This document shows, in pieces, positions 8,122-17,127 of a DNA stretch of 64,000 nt. The stretch lies in NCBI RefSeq assembly GCF_039535235.1, contig NZ_BAAAWU010000001.1, positions 1,550,001-1,614,000 on the forward strand, in the 5' to 3' direction. Numbering within the stretch: position 1 is the first letter of the stretch; the number at the start of each line of letters is the position of its first letter. The notes under the pieces were generated by a model, which was not told the DNA's origin, did no database searches, and worked only from the letters and a program-made list of their open reading frames with translations. This DNA comes from Streptomyces roseoviridis (GTDB lineage: Bacteria > Actinomycetota > Actinomycetes > Streptomycetales > Streptomycetaceae). A program made the position numbers and the translations under genes.

Positions 8122-8726
8122 TAGCTGAGGTCCAGGCCGCCGGTGCGCGTGCGCTTGATCTCGAAGAGGTCGGGGTGGCCCGCGAGCACCCGGAAGCCGT
8201 CGAAGAGTTCGGCGGCCTTCTCACCGCGCGGGATGGCCCGCAGCACGGGGCCGAACCAGGCGGTGCCGTCCACGTGCAGGGTGGGGGTGCCGACGTAGGC
8301 GTCGGCGTCGGGGTCCTTGCCGGCGTCGTGGCTGCGGCGGACGGTCTCGTCGTGCGCGGGGTCGTGGGCTGCGGCCGCGAGGTCGGCGGGCAGGCCGAGT
8401 TCGGCGAGGGATTCGGCGATCACGGCGTCGAAGTCCTTGTTCTTCCGCTCGTGGATGCGGGTGCCGAAGGCGGTGTAGAGCGGGCGGAGGATCTCGTCGC
8501 CGAACTTCTCGGCGGCGACGGCGGCGACTCTCACCGGGCCGATCGAGGCGTCGACGAGGGTGCGGTACCAGTCGGGCAGCTCGTTGCCCTCGTTGTGGAG
8601 GTAGAGGCTCATGACCTTGAAGCGCAGGTCGAGGTCGCGGTGCCGTTCGACTTCCAGGATCCAGCGGGAGGTGATCCAGGCGAAGGGGCAGGCGGGGTCG
8701 AAGTAGAAGTCCACGGTGGTCGTCAT
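8121..8726 (-). CDS. DsbA-fold oxidoreductase, Rv2466c-like (mycothiol-dependent nitroreductase family)
   Basis: This 201-residue thioredoxin-fold protein (DsbA subclass) resembles the actinobacterial Rv2466c group, which reduces nitro compounds with mycothiol. The active-site region reads DPACPFAW: the first Cys is present but the second Cys of a CxxC is not, so a monothiol mechanism is expected. The helical insert and a cis-Pro loop ([15 protein letters not shown]) are visible. The protein ends [11 protein letters not shown]. Its TAG stop overlaps the right TA of the IS630-like unit. Confidence 0.8.
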   Translation of the reverse strand: MTTTVDFYFDPACPFAWITSRWILEVERHRDLDLRFKVMSLYLHNEGNELPDWYRTLVDASIGPVRVAAVAAEKFGDEILRPLYTAFGTRIHERKNKDFDAVIAESLAELGLPADLAAAAHDPAHDETVRRSHDAGKDPDADAYVGTPTLHVDGTAWFGPVLRAIPRGEKAAELFDGFRVLAGHPDLFEIKRTRTGGLDLS

Positions 8727-8793
8727 GGATCCGACCCTAGGTGCCAGGTGGCCCTTTCGAGCGGGCCATTGCTGATCCGCCGCACTGGGCCAT

Positions 8794-9342
8794 TCAGCCG
8801 GTCATCTCGACGAGCCTGCGGACGGTGTTCCAGTTGCGGGCGGTCACGGTGACGCCCTTGAAGAGCGCGGGCCGGGACAGCGCCTCCCCTAGCTTGGAGC
8901 GGCCGAGGCCGTCGGGTGCGTAGAGGTAGACGACGCGGTCGCCGAGCGCGAAGGACTCGGGGGCGAAGGACTCCCGGTCGAGGCCGGCGAAGCGGTCCTC
9001 GTCGACGGGGCCGGAGAGGAAGAAGGCGTGCAGCTGCTTGCCCTCAAGGTCGGCGGCCGGGTAGGGGCAGTCCGCGGCGACGGCGGCGAGGTAGTCGTGG
9101 TCGCGGACGAGGCAGTCGACCCGGAAGCCGAAATGCTTCTCGATCGCGGCCTCGACGGCCTCCCTGACGGACTCGTCGGGCCCGTCCGCCTCGGTGGTGA
9201 AGACGGCGTTGCCACTCTGGAGGTAGGTCTTCACGTCCCGGTGGCCGAGCTCTTCGAGGAGCGAACGAAGCTCCGCCATGGGGACCTTGCGGTGTCCTCC
9301 GACGTTGATCCCGCGGAGCAGCAGGGCGTAGGTCGTCGTCAT
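8794..9342 (-). CDS. DUF1697 family protein
   Basis: This 182-residue protein carries the DUF1697 hallmarks: [19 protein letters not shown] at the N-terminus, then YLQSGNAVF, and a C-terminal [11 protein letters not shown]. The family is widespread, soluble and of unknown biochemical function. The start is the ATG beside the conserved N-terminal block. It lies 67 bases upstream of the Rv2466c-like gene on the same strand and may share a transcript. A strong terminator separates it from the protease gene further upstream. Confidence 0.88.
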   Translation of the reverse strand: MTTTYALLLRGINVGGHRKVPMAELRSLLEELGHRDVKTYLQSGNAVFTTEADGPDESVREAVEAAIEKHFGFRVDCLVRDHDYLAAVAADCPYPAADLEGKQLHAFFLSGPVDEDRFAGLDRESFAPESFALGDRVVYLYAPDGLGRSKLGEALSRPALFKGVTVTARNWNTVRRLVEMTG

Positions 9343-9381
9343 GGGCCCACCTTAGGGGGTGGGTGAGACAGGGGCACGAGA

Positions 9382-9418
9382 CGACCGCCGTGCCCCGTGG
9401 GGGAGGGCACGGCGGTCG
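9382..9418 (-). terminator. Strong hairpin terminator after the subtilase gene
   Basis: A perfect 14-bp stem, CGACCGCCGTGCCC pairing with GGGCACGGCGGTCG, encloses a 9-base loop. It lies 33 bases past the stop of the minus-strand S8 protease gene and before the DUF1697 start. There is no U-tract, as is usual for Streptomyces terminators. An outer TGAGAC/GTCTCA pair could extend the structure. Confidence 0.8.
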
Positions 9419-9450
9419 CCGGTCTCAGTGGTGCTCCGCGAGGGGCGTCG

Positions 9451-10662
9451 TCACTCGACGATCTTCAGGAGCTTGTTGGCGGTGCCGGGGCTCGCGTCGG
9501 AGATCTTGTCGGGGGTGGCCCCGGAGATCAGTGCCTCGGCGACCTGGTCCGGGGTGGCGTCGGGGTGTGCCGCGAGGTAGACGGCGGCGGCGCCGACCAC
9601 GTGCGGGGTCGCCATGGACGTTCCGGAGATGGTCTTGGTGCCGGTGTCGCTGTCGTTCCACGCCGAGGTGATGTCCGAGCCGGGGGCGTAGAGGTCCACG
9701 ACCGAGCCGAAGTTGGAGAAGCTCGACTGCTGGTCGTCCTTGGTGGAGGAGGCGACGGTGAGGGCCTCGGTGACGCGGGAGGGGGAGCCCTGGCCCGCGT
9801 CGGAGGACTCGTTGCCGGCGGCGACGCCGAAGGTGACGCCGGAGGCGATCGCCTTCTTGACCGCCTCGTCGAGCGCCGGGTCGGCGCTGCCGCCCAGGCT
9901 CATGTTGGCGACCGACGGGCCCTTGTGGTTCTGGGTGACCCAGTCGATGCCGGCGACGACCTGCTCGGTGGTGCCGGAGCCGTTGTCGTCCAGGACGCGG
10001 ACGGCGACGATCTTGGCCTTCTTGGCGACGCCGTGCGCGGTTCCGGCGATGGTGCCGGCGACGTGCGTGCCGTGACCGTTGCCGTCCTGGGCGGTGTTGT
10101 CGTTGTCGATGGCGTCGAAGCCGTCGGTGGCGCGGCCTCCGAAGTCCTGGTGGCTGACGCGGACGCCGGTGTCGATGACGTACGCGGTGACGCCCTCGCC
10201 CGCGTTGTCGGGGTAGGTGTACTTCTTGTCGCCGGCGGTGTCGGCCTGGTCGACCCGGTCGAGACCCCAGGACGGCGGGTCCTCCTGCGTGGCGTTGATG
10301 GTGAACTTCCGGTTCTGCACCACCTTGGCGACGGCCGGGTCGGCGGCGAGGCGCTTGGCCTCGGTCTCCGTGAGGCCGTTGACGGAGAAGCCGTTGACGC
10401 TGGAGTCGTACGAGCGGCGCAGGGTGCCGCCGTACTCCTTCGCCAGCTCGCTCTTGCCGCTGCGGGCGGTCTTCTCGTCGAGCAGCACGACGTAGCTGCC
10501 CGCGACGGCGTTCTCGGCGCCGAGGCCGTAGACCGTTCCTTCGGCGGGCGTGGGGGCCGCGCCGGCGAACGGGCTCGTGAGGGCGGTGATTCCGGCGGCC
10601 GCGGCGATCGCGGTCGTGACGGCGATGTAACGGGTCCGGCGGACGCGCTTGTGTATGGCCAT
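9451..10662 (-). CDS. Secreted subtilisin-like serine protease (S8 family)
   Basis: This 403-residue extracellular endopeptidase has a signal peptide (about 1-35, Arg/Lys-rich n-region then IAVTTAIAAAAGITAL) and an I9-type inhibitory prosegment to about residue 115. The mature S8 domain follows. The catalytic triad is visible: Asp in YVIDTG (about 162), His in GHGTHVAGT (about 198) and Ser in GTSMATPHV (about 347), plus the oxyanion-hole region AAGNESSDAG. Length fits the family without extra C-terminal domains. The Shine-Dalgarno AGGAG can pair with a downstream TCCTC in the short leader. Confidence 0.95.
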   Translation of the reverse strand: MAIHKRVRRTRYIAVTTAIAAAAGITALTSPFAGAAPTPAEGTVYGLGAENAVAGSYVVLLDEKTARSGKSELAKEYGGTLRRSYDSSVNGFSVNGLTETEAKRLAADPAVAKVVQNRKFTINATQEDPPSWGLDRVDQADTAGDKKYTYPDNAGEGVTAYVIDTGVRVSHQDFGGRATDGFDAIDNDNTAQDGNGHGTHVAGTIAGTAHGVAKKAKIVAVRVLDDNGSGTTEQVVAGIDWVTQNHKGPSVANMSLGGSADPALDEAVKKAIASGVTFGVAAGNESSDAGQGSPSRVTEALTVASSTKDDQQSSFSNFGSVVDLYAPGSDITSAWNDSDTGTKTISGTSMATPHVVGAAAVYLAAHPDATPDQVAEALISGATPDKISDASPGTANKLLKIVE

Positions 10663-10814
10663 GAAGAGGAGTCTCCTCGTCAGGATTTGTGGGGGGTTGG
10701 GCCACCGGCGGGAAGATCTCCGGTCGCTCGTTCGAAACCCTGACTCATTGACGAGTGCAAATCAAGGTCTTCACAGAGCTATGACTTCTTCAACAAGGTT
10801 TCTTAATAAGAAAA

Positions 10815-10839
10815 GGGGCGAGTCTCCGCAACTCGCCCC
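10815..10839 (-). terminator. Intrinsic terminator of the glycosyltransferase gene
   Basis: GGGGCGAGT and ACTCGCCCC form a perfect 9-bp stem with a 7-base loop. Read on the minus strand the hairpin is followed by TTTTCTT, a good U-rich tail. It begins 15 bases after the stop of the glycosyltransferase gene. The protease promoter must lie between 10663 and 10814. Confidence 0.85.
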
Positions 10840-10853
10840 TCGTGCGGGGTGAT

Positions 10854-12053
10854 TCAGGACCGCGGCAGCTCCGCCTCGATCAGATCGGCCGCGCGCCGCG
10901 TCCCGCCCTCACCCGCCATCTGCTGTGCGATCTCGCGAGCCCTGCGGGCCACTTCGGGGTCCGAGACGAGGGCGAGCACGGTCTCGCGGAGCCGTTGGGG
11001 CGTGACCTCCTCCATGGGCAGGTGGCGGGCGACTCCGAGCGCCTGGAGCATGTCGGCGTTGCCGAACTGGTCGACCGCCTGCGGCACCGCGACCATCGGG
11101 GTCGCGGTCGCCAGGCCCTCCTGACTGCCGCCGGCGCCCGCGTGGGTGACGAAGGCGTCGGCCTCCTCCAGGACGGCCTGCTGCGGCACCCAGGAGCGCA
11201 CCTCGACGTTGCCGGGGACGTCGCCGAGCTCGGCCGGGTCGACGAACCTGCCGATCTGCAGCACGACGTGCCACCCGTCGAGCCCGCCGAACGCCTCGAC
11301 GCAGGCGCGGTAGAACGCCGGCTGTTTGGTGAAGGCGGAACCGAGCGAGACCAGGAGCACCTTTTCCGCCGTCGCGGGGCGCCGCCACTCCCCCGCGTCC
11401 GGCTGCTCGGCACGGCAGGAGCCGACGAAGGTGTAGACGGACTCGTCGACCCGGTCGGCGTTCGGCTGGAGCACCTTCGGAATGAGGACGAGCGCGCGTC
11501 TCGGGCGGGCGATGAGCCGGTCGGGGTGGGTGTCGACGCCGTGTGCGGCGAGCCACTCCTCGAACCGCGCGTAGTACGCCTTGCCGCGCGGCGAGGCCCT
11601 GAGCTCGGCAAGCATCGGCGCGGCGACCTCCTCCTCGTATCCCTCCCAGGGGACGAGATTCGGCCAGAGCGAGAGGGCGGGGACGCCCCAGGTGTGGGCG
11701 AGGACGGGGGCCGGGTACGAGGTGATGTCGTGCAGCACCAGGTCGGGGCGGTCCCGGTCGAAGGCCGCGGCGAGCTGCGGCAGGGCCTGGACGGCGTCGT
11801 CCAGGAAGGGTTCGAGGTTGTCGATGAGTTCGGTGCCCCAGGCGTCGGGGTCGTCGTCGGTCGGGAGCACGCTCGTGTAGACCACCGGGGTGGCGCCGGT
11901 CGCGGCGACCTTGTCGGCGAACGCGGCGGGGATCGCGTAGCTCACGCGGTGCCCCCGGTCGACGAGTTCGCGGATGACGTCGAGGCTGGGGTTCACGTGG
12001 CCGTGGGCGGCGATGGAGAACATGGCGAGGTGGGAGCGGTGGGTCGCGGTCAT
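10854..12053 (-). CDS. Macrolide-type UDP-glycosyltransferase (MGT family, GT1)
   Basis: This 399-residue cytosolic GT-B enzyme transfers a sugar from a UDP-sugar to a small-molecule acceptor. The family includes macrolide-inactivating glycosyltransferases. Visible features are the N-terminal acceptor-domain [20 protein letters not shown] with the catalytic His, the C-terminal donor motif [19 protein letters not shown] with [20 protein letters not shown], and the DQFGNA segment. The start lacks a clear ribosome site (CCTCCCC precedes it). A 16-bp palindrome lies 19 bases upstream, so it is probably repressor-controlled. Whether it gives resistance or tailors a product cannot be told. Confidence 0.88.
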   Translation of the reverse strand: MTATHRSHLAMFSIAAHGHVNPSLDVIRELVDRGHRVSYAIPAAFADKVAATGATPVVYTSVLPTDDDPDAWGTELIDNLEPFLDDAVQALPQLAAAFDRDRPDLVLHDITSYPAPVLAHTWGVPALSLWPNLVPWEGYEEEVAAPMLAELRASPRGKAYYARFEEWLAAHGVDTHPDRLIARPRRALVLIPKVLQPNADRVDESVYTFVGSCRAEQPDAGEWRRPATAEKVLLVSLGSAFTKQPAFYRACVEAFGGLDGWHVVLQIGRFVDPAELGDVPGNVEVRSWVPQQAVLEEADAFVTHAGAGGSQEGLATATPMVAVPQAVDQFGNADMLQALGVARHLPMEEVTPQRLRETVLALVSDPEVARRAREIAQQMAGEGGTRRAADLIEAELPRS

Positions 12054-12071
12054 GGGGAGGACTCTAAACGA

Positions 12072-12087
12072 GACGAGACGTCTCGTC
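12072..12087. promoter_or_regulatory. Perfect 16-bp palindrome, candidate TetR-type operator
   Basis: GACGAGACGTCTCGTC is a perfect palindrome located 19 bases before the glycosyltransferase ATG, inside an A/T-richer stretch. Size and symmetry are typical of TetR-family operators. No regulator gene is adjacent, so the repressor would be encoded elsewhere. Confidence 0.55.
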
Positions 12088-12133
12088 CAATCTTTTCCGT
12101 GCGATCGTCCCCCGCCGGGGAGCGGCCGCGCCC

Positions 12134-13447
12134 TCAGTCCCGCTGGTAGCGGGCGAGCACCCGGTTGCCGTCCTCCACCAGACGCCGCCTCAGCTCCTCG
12201 TCGCCGATGGCCCCGCTGTAGTACTCCTGGAACGCGGGAGTGGCGACCTTGTCCTTCCACTCCGGATAGCCCCGCACCGACTGCGCGGGCGCCGGCCGCA
12301 GCTGCCGCGCGACCGCCGCGCCCGTCGCCCATCCGAACCGTGGGGTGTGCAGGACGGGGTCGGCGAGGGCGGTCGTGGAGGTGGGCAGCATCCAGTCGCC
12401 GAGCGCGAGCCGGACGGTGGCCTGGGGCTGGAGGAGGAAGTCGAGGAACGCCGCGGCCTCCTTCTTGTGGGGGCTCTCCTCGGCGATGGAGAGGGTCTGC
12501 GGGCTGACGCCCTGCGCGAGCCCGCCCGCCCCGGCGGGTGGGGGCAGCACCATCCAGTCGAAGCCCTTCGGGGCCTGCTGGACGATCTGCTGGCGGTACG
12601 AGAAGCCCAGCGGGACCATCGCGTACTTGCCCCCGAAGAAGCCCGGCAGGGTGTCGGAGCCGCCGCTGCCGAGGGTGGCCCGGGAGGCGGTCCGGTCGGT
12701 GTCGACCATCGCCCGGATGGTGCCGGGCACGACGGCGTCGCCGTCCTCGAAGCGCAGGGTGACCTTGCCGTCGGCCTCCCGGTGGAAGAGCCGGCCGCCG
12801 GCCGACAGGCCCAGGTTGAGCGAGACGGAGACCGGTTCCTTCAGCGGCCAGGCGACGGCGTACCGGCCCCGGCCCATCCGGGCCGTCAGGTCCCGCGCGA
12901 CGCTCCGGAACTCCTCCCAGGACCACGGCTTCTCGGGCGTCGGGATCCGGACACCGGCCTCGACGAGGATCTTCCGGTTGGCCATGATCATGCGCGGTTC
13001 CTGGAGGAACGGCACGCCGTGGATCCCGTCGCCGAAGGTGGTCGTCCGCCAGCTGTGGGCGGGGATGTCGGCGCGCAGCCGCTCGGACAGCAGGGGGCGC
13101 AGGTCGGCGAGGTAGCCGCCGTAGGCGAAGTCGGCGAGGTCGTCGGAGGCGTCGTGGATGAGGTCGGGCGCCTCACCGCCCTCGAAGGAGGTGAGCAGCT
13201 GGTCGTGAACCGAGTCCCAGCTGCCCTGGACGTAGTCGACCTGAACACGGGGGTGGGCGGCGTTCCACTCCGCGACCAGTTCCCTGTTCGCGTCGACGGA
13301 CTCCTTCTGCCAGGCCAGGGACAGGAAGCGCAGCCGGACCACTCCGTCGGCGCCCCGCTCCCCGCCGGTGCCGCCCGCGGTGCAGCCGGCGAGCAGCAGG
13401 ACGAGGACGGCGGCGACGGCGCCCGCGAGTGTCGTCAGGCGCCTCAT
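12134..13447 (-). CDS. Sugar ABC transporter substrate-binding lipoprotein
   Basis: This 437-residue solute-binding protein of the carbohydrate (CUT1) class has a signal peptide with lipobox LLAGC and lipidated Cys22. The body shows typical binding-protein segments, such as the [11 protein letters not shown]-terminal strand, [24 protein letters not shown] and [11 protein letters not shown]. The ligand is not predictable. The ATG overlaps the stop of the permease gene (ATGA), so it is the last gene of a three-gene operon. No ATPase gene is present; Streptomyces CUT1 importers usually share MsiK. Confidence 0.92.
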   Translation of the reverse strand: MRRLTTLAGAVAAVLVLLLAGCTAGGTGGERGADGVVRLRFLSLAWQKESVDANRELVAEWNAAHPRVQVDYVQGSWDSVHDQLLTSFEGGEAPDLIHDASDDLADFAYGGYLADLRPLLSERLRADIPAHSWRTTTFGDGIHGVPFLQEPRMIMANRKILVEAGVRIPTPEKPWSWEEFRSVARDLTARMGRGRYAVAWPLKEPVSVSLNLGLSAGGRLFHREADGKVTLRFEDGDAVVPGTIRAMVDTDRTASRATLGSGGSDTLPGFFGGKYAMVPLGFSYRQQIVQQAPKGFDWMVLPPPAGAGGLAQGVSPQTLSIAEESPHKKEAAAFLDFLLQPQATVRLALGDWMLPTSTTALADPVLHTPRFGWATGAAVARQLRPAPAQSVRGYPEWKDKVATPAFQEYYSGAIGDEELRRRLVEDGNRVLARYQRD

Positions 13448-14286
13448 CACTTCACCGCCCCGGCCAGCATGCCGCCGGTGATCCGCCGCTGGATGACGGC
13501 GAAGACGACGAGGGAGGGCAGGGTGGCGAGGAAGGCCGCGGCGGCGAGCGGTCCGAGGTCGGCGACGCCCTCCGCGCCGAGGAAGTGGGTGAGGACCACC
13601 GGCAGGGTCTGCTTCTCGGGGGTCTTGAGGAGCACCAGCGCGAAGAAGAACTCGTTCCACGCGGTGATGAAGGCGAAGAGGGCGGTGGCGACGATGCCGG
13701 GGGCGAGCAGCGGGCCCGTGACGGAGACGAGGATGCGCAGCCGTCCGGCGCCGTCGACGGCCGCCGCCTCCTCCAGTTCGGCGGGCACGGCCCGTACGTA
13801 GCCGGTGAGCATCCACAGGGCGAAGGGCAGCGACCACACGACGTACACCGCCACGAGCCCGCCGAGGGTGTTGATCAGATGGAGGTTCTTGAGGATCAGG
13901 AAGAGCGGGATGATGAGGAGGACGAAGGGGAACGCCTGGCTGACCACCACCCAGCCGGTCGCGGCGGCGGTGAGCCGGGAGCGGCGCCGGGCGAGGACAT
14001 AGGCCATCGGCGTGGCGACGGCGACCGCGACGAGGGCGGCGGTGAGCGCGGCGAACAGGCTGTTCCCGGCCGCCCTGAGCAGCGGCTGTTCGTCGAAGGC
14101 CTGCCGGAAGTTCTCCAGCGTGGGGTCCTTCGGGATCCAGGTGGGGTGCAGGGAGCCCAGTTCGGCGGCTGGCTTGAAGGCGGTGGAGACCAGCCACAGG
14201 AACGGGAAGGCGAGGAAGACCAGGTACGCGAGGAGGGCCGCGTACTGGCCGGCGCGGGCGGGCCCGCTGGTACGGAAGGCGCTCAC
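13447..14286 (-). CDS. Sugar ABC transporter permease (MalG type)
   Basis: This 279-residue inner-membrane permease has six predicted transmembrane segments, the first being YAALLAYLVFLAFPFLWLVS. The cytoplasmic EAA loop EEAAAVDGAGRLRILVSVTG docks the shared ATPase. I place the start at GTG 14286, which overlaps the TGA of the upstream permease (GTGA). It forms a heteromeric channel with that permease. Confidence 0.92.
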   Translation of the reverse strand: MSAFRTSGPARAGQYAALLAYLVFLAFPFLWLVSTAFKPAAELGSLHPTWIPKDPTLENFRQAFDEQPLLRAAGNSLFAALTAALVAVAVATPMAYVLARRRSRLTAAATGWVVVSQAFPFVLLIIPLFLILKNLHLINTLGGLVAVYVVWSLPFALWMLTGYVRAVPAELEEAAAVDGAGRLRILVSVTGPLLAPGIVATALFAFITAWNEFFFALVLLKTPEKQTLPVVLTHFLGAEGVADLGPLAAAAFLATLPSLVVFAVIQRRITGGMLAGAVK

Positions 14287-15227
14287 CGGTCCTGATCTCC
14301 CTTGAGCCGTCCGACGAGATACAGGGCGAGGAGTACGGAGACGACGGCGACCAGCACGCAGCCCATGGCGGCGGCGTAGCCGAACTGGCCGTAGCGGAAG
14401 GCCTCCTCGTAGGCGAAGAGCATCGGCAGCCGGGTCCGGCCGCCCGGTCCGCCGGCCGTCAGCACGTACACCAGGGCGAAGGAATTGAAGTTCCAGATGA
14501 AGTTGAGGGCGGTGATGGCGAGGGCGACGGGCCGGAGCGCGGGCCAGGTGACGGTGCGGAAGCGGCGCCAGGCGCCGGCGCCGTCGAGGGCGGCGGCCTC
14601 GTGGAGCTCGTGCGGGGTGTTCTGCACGCCGGCGAGCAGGGCGACCGTGGTCTGCGGCATGCCGGCCCAGACGCCGACCAGGATCACCGCGGGCAGTGCG
14701 GTGCCGAGGCCGCTGAGCCAGGCCCGTCCGTCGCCGAGGCCGAGGTCGCGCAGGGTCTCGTTGAGGATGCCGGCGTCCGGGTTGTAGACCAGCCGCCACA
14801 TGATGCCGACGACGACCTCGGGCATCGCCCAGGGGACGATCGCGAGCGCCCGCGCGAGCCAGCGCAGCCGCAGCCGTTGGTTGAGCAGCAGCGCGAGGCC
14901 GAGGGAGAGCAGGAACTGCGGGACGGTGACGCCGACCGCCCACAGCAGGCCGATGCGGAAGGAGTCCCAGAAGAGGGTGTCGTGGAGCAGGTCCTGGAAG
15001 TTGAGGGTGCCGACCCAGCGGGTGGCCTGGGTGCGGCCGGACTGCGCGTCGGTGAAGGCGAGCGCGATGCCGTAGAGGAGCGGGCCGACGCTCAGCAGCA
15101 GGATGGGCAGCAGCGCGGGCAGGACGAGGAACCAGGCGCCGTGGTCGTGGACGGGGCTCCGGGACCGGACCCGGCCGGGGCCGGTGCGGCGCTCCGCGGA
15201 CCGCTTCGGCGCGGTCGTCACACTCAC
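14283..15227 (-). CDS. Sugar ABC transporter permease (MalF type)
   Basis: This 314-residue membrane permease has a basic N-terminus (RSRSPVHDHG) followed by a first transmembrane segment (WFLVLPALLPILLLSVGPLLY) and five more. The EAA loop is HEAAALDGAGAWRRFRTVTW. The GTG start follows AGGGGG with good spacing. It is the first gene of the operon; a promoter candidate lies at 15275-15303. The gene order of permease, permease, binding protein is reversed from the common binding-protein-first order. Confidence 0.92.
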   Translation of the reverse strand: MSVTTAPKRSAERRTGPGRVRSRSPVHDHGAWFLVLPALLPILLLSVGPLLYGIALAFTDAQSGRTQATRWVGTLNFQDLLHDTLFWDSFRIGLLWAVGVTVPQFLLSLGLALLLNQRLRLRWLARALAIVPWAMPEVVVGIMWRLVYNPDAGILNETLRDLGLGDGRAWLSGLGTALPAVILVGVWAGMPQTTVALLAGVQNTPHELHEAAALDGAGAWRRFRTVTWPALRPVALAITALNFIWNFNSFALVYVLTAGGPGGRTRLPMLFAYEEAFRYGQFGYAAAMGCVLVAVVSVLLALYLVGRLKGDQDR

Positions 15228-15274
15228 CGATCGACCCCCTGTGCCCGGTTCGCGACCTTGCCTGGGACTCGGTC

Positions 15275-15303
15275 ATCGTCCTGACGTGCCGTCGGTTCGT
15301 CAA
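15275..15303 (-). promoter_or_regulatory. Candidate promoter of the sugar importer operon
   Basis: On the minus strand TTGACG (15303 to 15298) is followed after 17 bases by GACGAT (15280 to 15275), resembling a housekeeping -35/-10 pair. The start site would fall about 40 bases before the GTG. No LacI-type operator palindrome was recognised around it. Confidence 0.4.
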
Positions 15304-15372
15304 GGCGACCTGCGCGGATGCGAGACTTTGGCGCAATCGCGCCGGCTGTCGCCGGAGACTGAGGAGAGAACG

Positions 15373-16230
15373 ATGGACGAGGCCCGGGCCCGGGAGATCC
15401 TGGCCGAAGCGGGACTGCGGGCGGCCGACGCGGCGCTGCTCGCACTGGGCGAGAACGCGGTGTTCGCCCTCGGCGACCTGGTGGTCAAGGTCGGCCGGGA
15501 CGCCGAGCTGCTGCCGCGCGCCGAGCGGGAGATCGCCCTGGCCGGCTGGCTGGAGAAGGCCGGCATCCCCGCCGTACGGGCCGCGGAGCCCGTGCCGCGG
15601 ACGGCCGGGGGACATCCGGTGACCCTCTGGCACCGGCTGCCCGAGGCCGTACGTCCCGCCGAGCCCCGGGACCTCGCCCCGCTGCTGCGCGCCGTGCACG
15701 CCCTGCCCGAACCGGCCGGTCTCGCCCTGCCGCGCCGTGAGCTGCTCGGCGGCGTCGAGCGCTGGCTGCGGCTCGCGGGCGACGCGATCGACCCGGCCGA
15801 CGCGGCTTTCCTGCGCGAGCGGCGCGACTCCTTCGCCCCGGCCGCGGCGCGGCTCGTCCCTCATCTGCCGCCGGGTCCGATCCACGGGGACGCGCTCCCC
15901 CGCAACGTCCACGTGGGCCCCGACGGACCGGTCCTGGTGGATCTGGAGACCTTCTCCTGCGACCTGCGCGAGCACGACCTGGTGGTCCTCGCCCTGTCCC
16001 GGGACCGCTACGGCCTCGACCCGGCCGCCTACGACGCCTTCACCGCCGCCTACGGCTGGGACGTGCGCGAATGGGAGGGCTGCGCGGTGCTGCGCGGGGC
16101 CCGGGAGACCGCGAGCTGCGCCTGGGTGGCCCAGCACGCGCCGACGAACCCGAAGGCGCTCGCCGAGTTCGAGCGGCGGGTGGCCTCGCTGCGGGACGGC
16201 GACCCCGAGGTGCGCTGGTACCCCTTCTGA
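15373..16230 (+). CDS. Phosphotransferase family protein (APH-like)
   Basis: This 285-residue kinase-like protein of the APH/choline-kinase fold has catalytic IHGDALPRNVHV (His near residue 171) and metal-binding VLVDLETF (Asp near residue 190). The N-lobe has a nucleotide-binding Lys in LVVKVGRD. ATG 15373 follows GAGGAGAG. It is transcribed divergently from the sugar importer. The substrate is unknown, and sequence alone gives no reason to call it antibiotic resistance. Confidence 0.82.
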   Translation: MDEARAREILAEAGLRAADAALLALGENAVFALGDLVVKVGRDAELLPRAEREIALAGWLEKAGIPAVRAAEPVPRTAGGHPVTLWHRLPEAVRPAEPRDLAPLLRAVHALPEPAGLALPRRELLGGVERWLRLAGDAIDPADAAFLRERRDSFAPAAARLVPHLPPGPIHGDALPRNVHVGPDGPVLVDLETFSCDLREHDLVVLALSRDRYGLDPAAYDAFTAAYGWDVREWEGCAVLRGARETASCAWVAQHAPTNPKALAEFERRVASLRDGDPEVRWYPF

Positions 16231-16292
16231 TCTCGCGGGGACCTGACATCATGATCCCTCGAGGAACGGACCTTCCGGAACGGGGTGTTGTC

Positions 16293-17123
16293 ATGCGGAT
16301 GGAGTTGTCCGGCGTCGCGCTGGACGTCGAGGTGAGCGGTGAGGGGCCCGTCGTGCTGCTGCTGCACGGCTTCCCGGACTCCCACCACCTGTGGCGGCAC
16401 CAGATCCCGGCGCTGAACGACGCCGGGTACCGGACGGTCGCTCCGACCCTGCGCGGCTTCGGCGGCTCGGACCGTCCGGAGGGCGGGCTCGAGGCGTACC
16501 ACCCGGCCCAGCACGTCGGCGACGTCATGGAGCTGCTCGCCCGACTCGACGTGGACCGCTTCCATGTGGTCGGCCACGACTGGGGCTCGGGGATCGCGCA
16601 GGGCATCGCCCAGGCCGTGCCGGACCGGGTGGCGAGCCTGACGGTGATGTCGGTGGGCAGCCTCGCGGCGATCTTCGGCGCGGGCGGCTGGGAGCAGCGC
16701 CAGCGACTGTGGCACGTGACGATGTTCCAGCACGAGGGGCTCGCCGAGGAGTGGCTGTCCCGGGACGACTTCGCGAACCTGCGCACCATGCTCGCCGACC
16801 ACGCGGACGCGGACGGGGTCCTGGAGCCGCTGCGCGCGCCGGGCGCGCTCACCGCCGCTCTGAACATCTACCGGGCGGGGCTGCCGATCGAGGCCCAGCT
16901 GGCCGAACCACCGGCGGCGGTGCCCCCGCTCGCCGTCCCCGTCATGGGCGTCTGGTCCACCGGCGACCGGTTCCTCACGGAACGCCAGATGACCGGCACC
17001 GCGGCCCACGTGAGCGGCCCGTGGCGCTACGAGCGCGTCGAGGACGCCGGGCACTGGCTCCAGCTGGACCAGCCGGAGAAGGTCAACGAACTGCTGCTGT
17101 CGTTCCTGAAGGAGAACGGCTAG
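16293..17123 (+). CDS. Alpha/beta-hydrolase, epoxide-hydrolase type
   Basis: This 276-residue alpha/beta-fold enzyme has the oxyanion-hole motif HGFPDSHHLW near residue 25 and an Asp nucleophile in GHDWGS (Asp96). The catalytic His is in EDAGHWLQLDQPEKV near the C-terminus. An Asp rather than Ser nucleophile points to epoxide hydrolase or haloalkane dehalogenase chemistry. The HGFPD form favours epoxide hydrolase. I chose ATG 16293; an in-frame ATG at 16251 would add 14 residues. It converges with the exonuclease gene, leaving four bases between stops. Confidence 0.85.
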   Translation: MRMELSGVALDVEVSGEGPVVLLLHGFPDSHHLWRHQIPALNDAGYRTVAPTLRGFGGSDRPEGGLEAYHPAQHVGDVMELLARLDVDRFHVVGHDWGSGIAQGIAQAVPDRVASLTVMSVGSLAAIFGAGGWEQRQRLWHVTMFQHEGLAEEWLSRDDFANLRTMLADHADADGVLEPLRAPGALTAALNIYRAGLPIEAQLAEPPAAVPPLAVPVMGVWSTGDRFLTERQMTGTAAHVSGPWRYERVEDAGHWLQLDQPEKVNELLLSFLKENG

Positions 17124-17127
17124 CCGG

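Noticed and set aside
5767..12053. Biosynthetic gene cluster around the DUF6193, phosphotransferase and glycosyltransferase genes
   Set aside because: No core synthase, precursor peptide or transporter is present; the genes are on both strands and separated by terminators.
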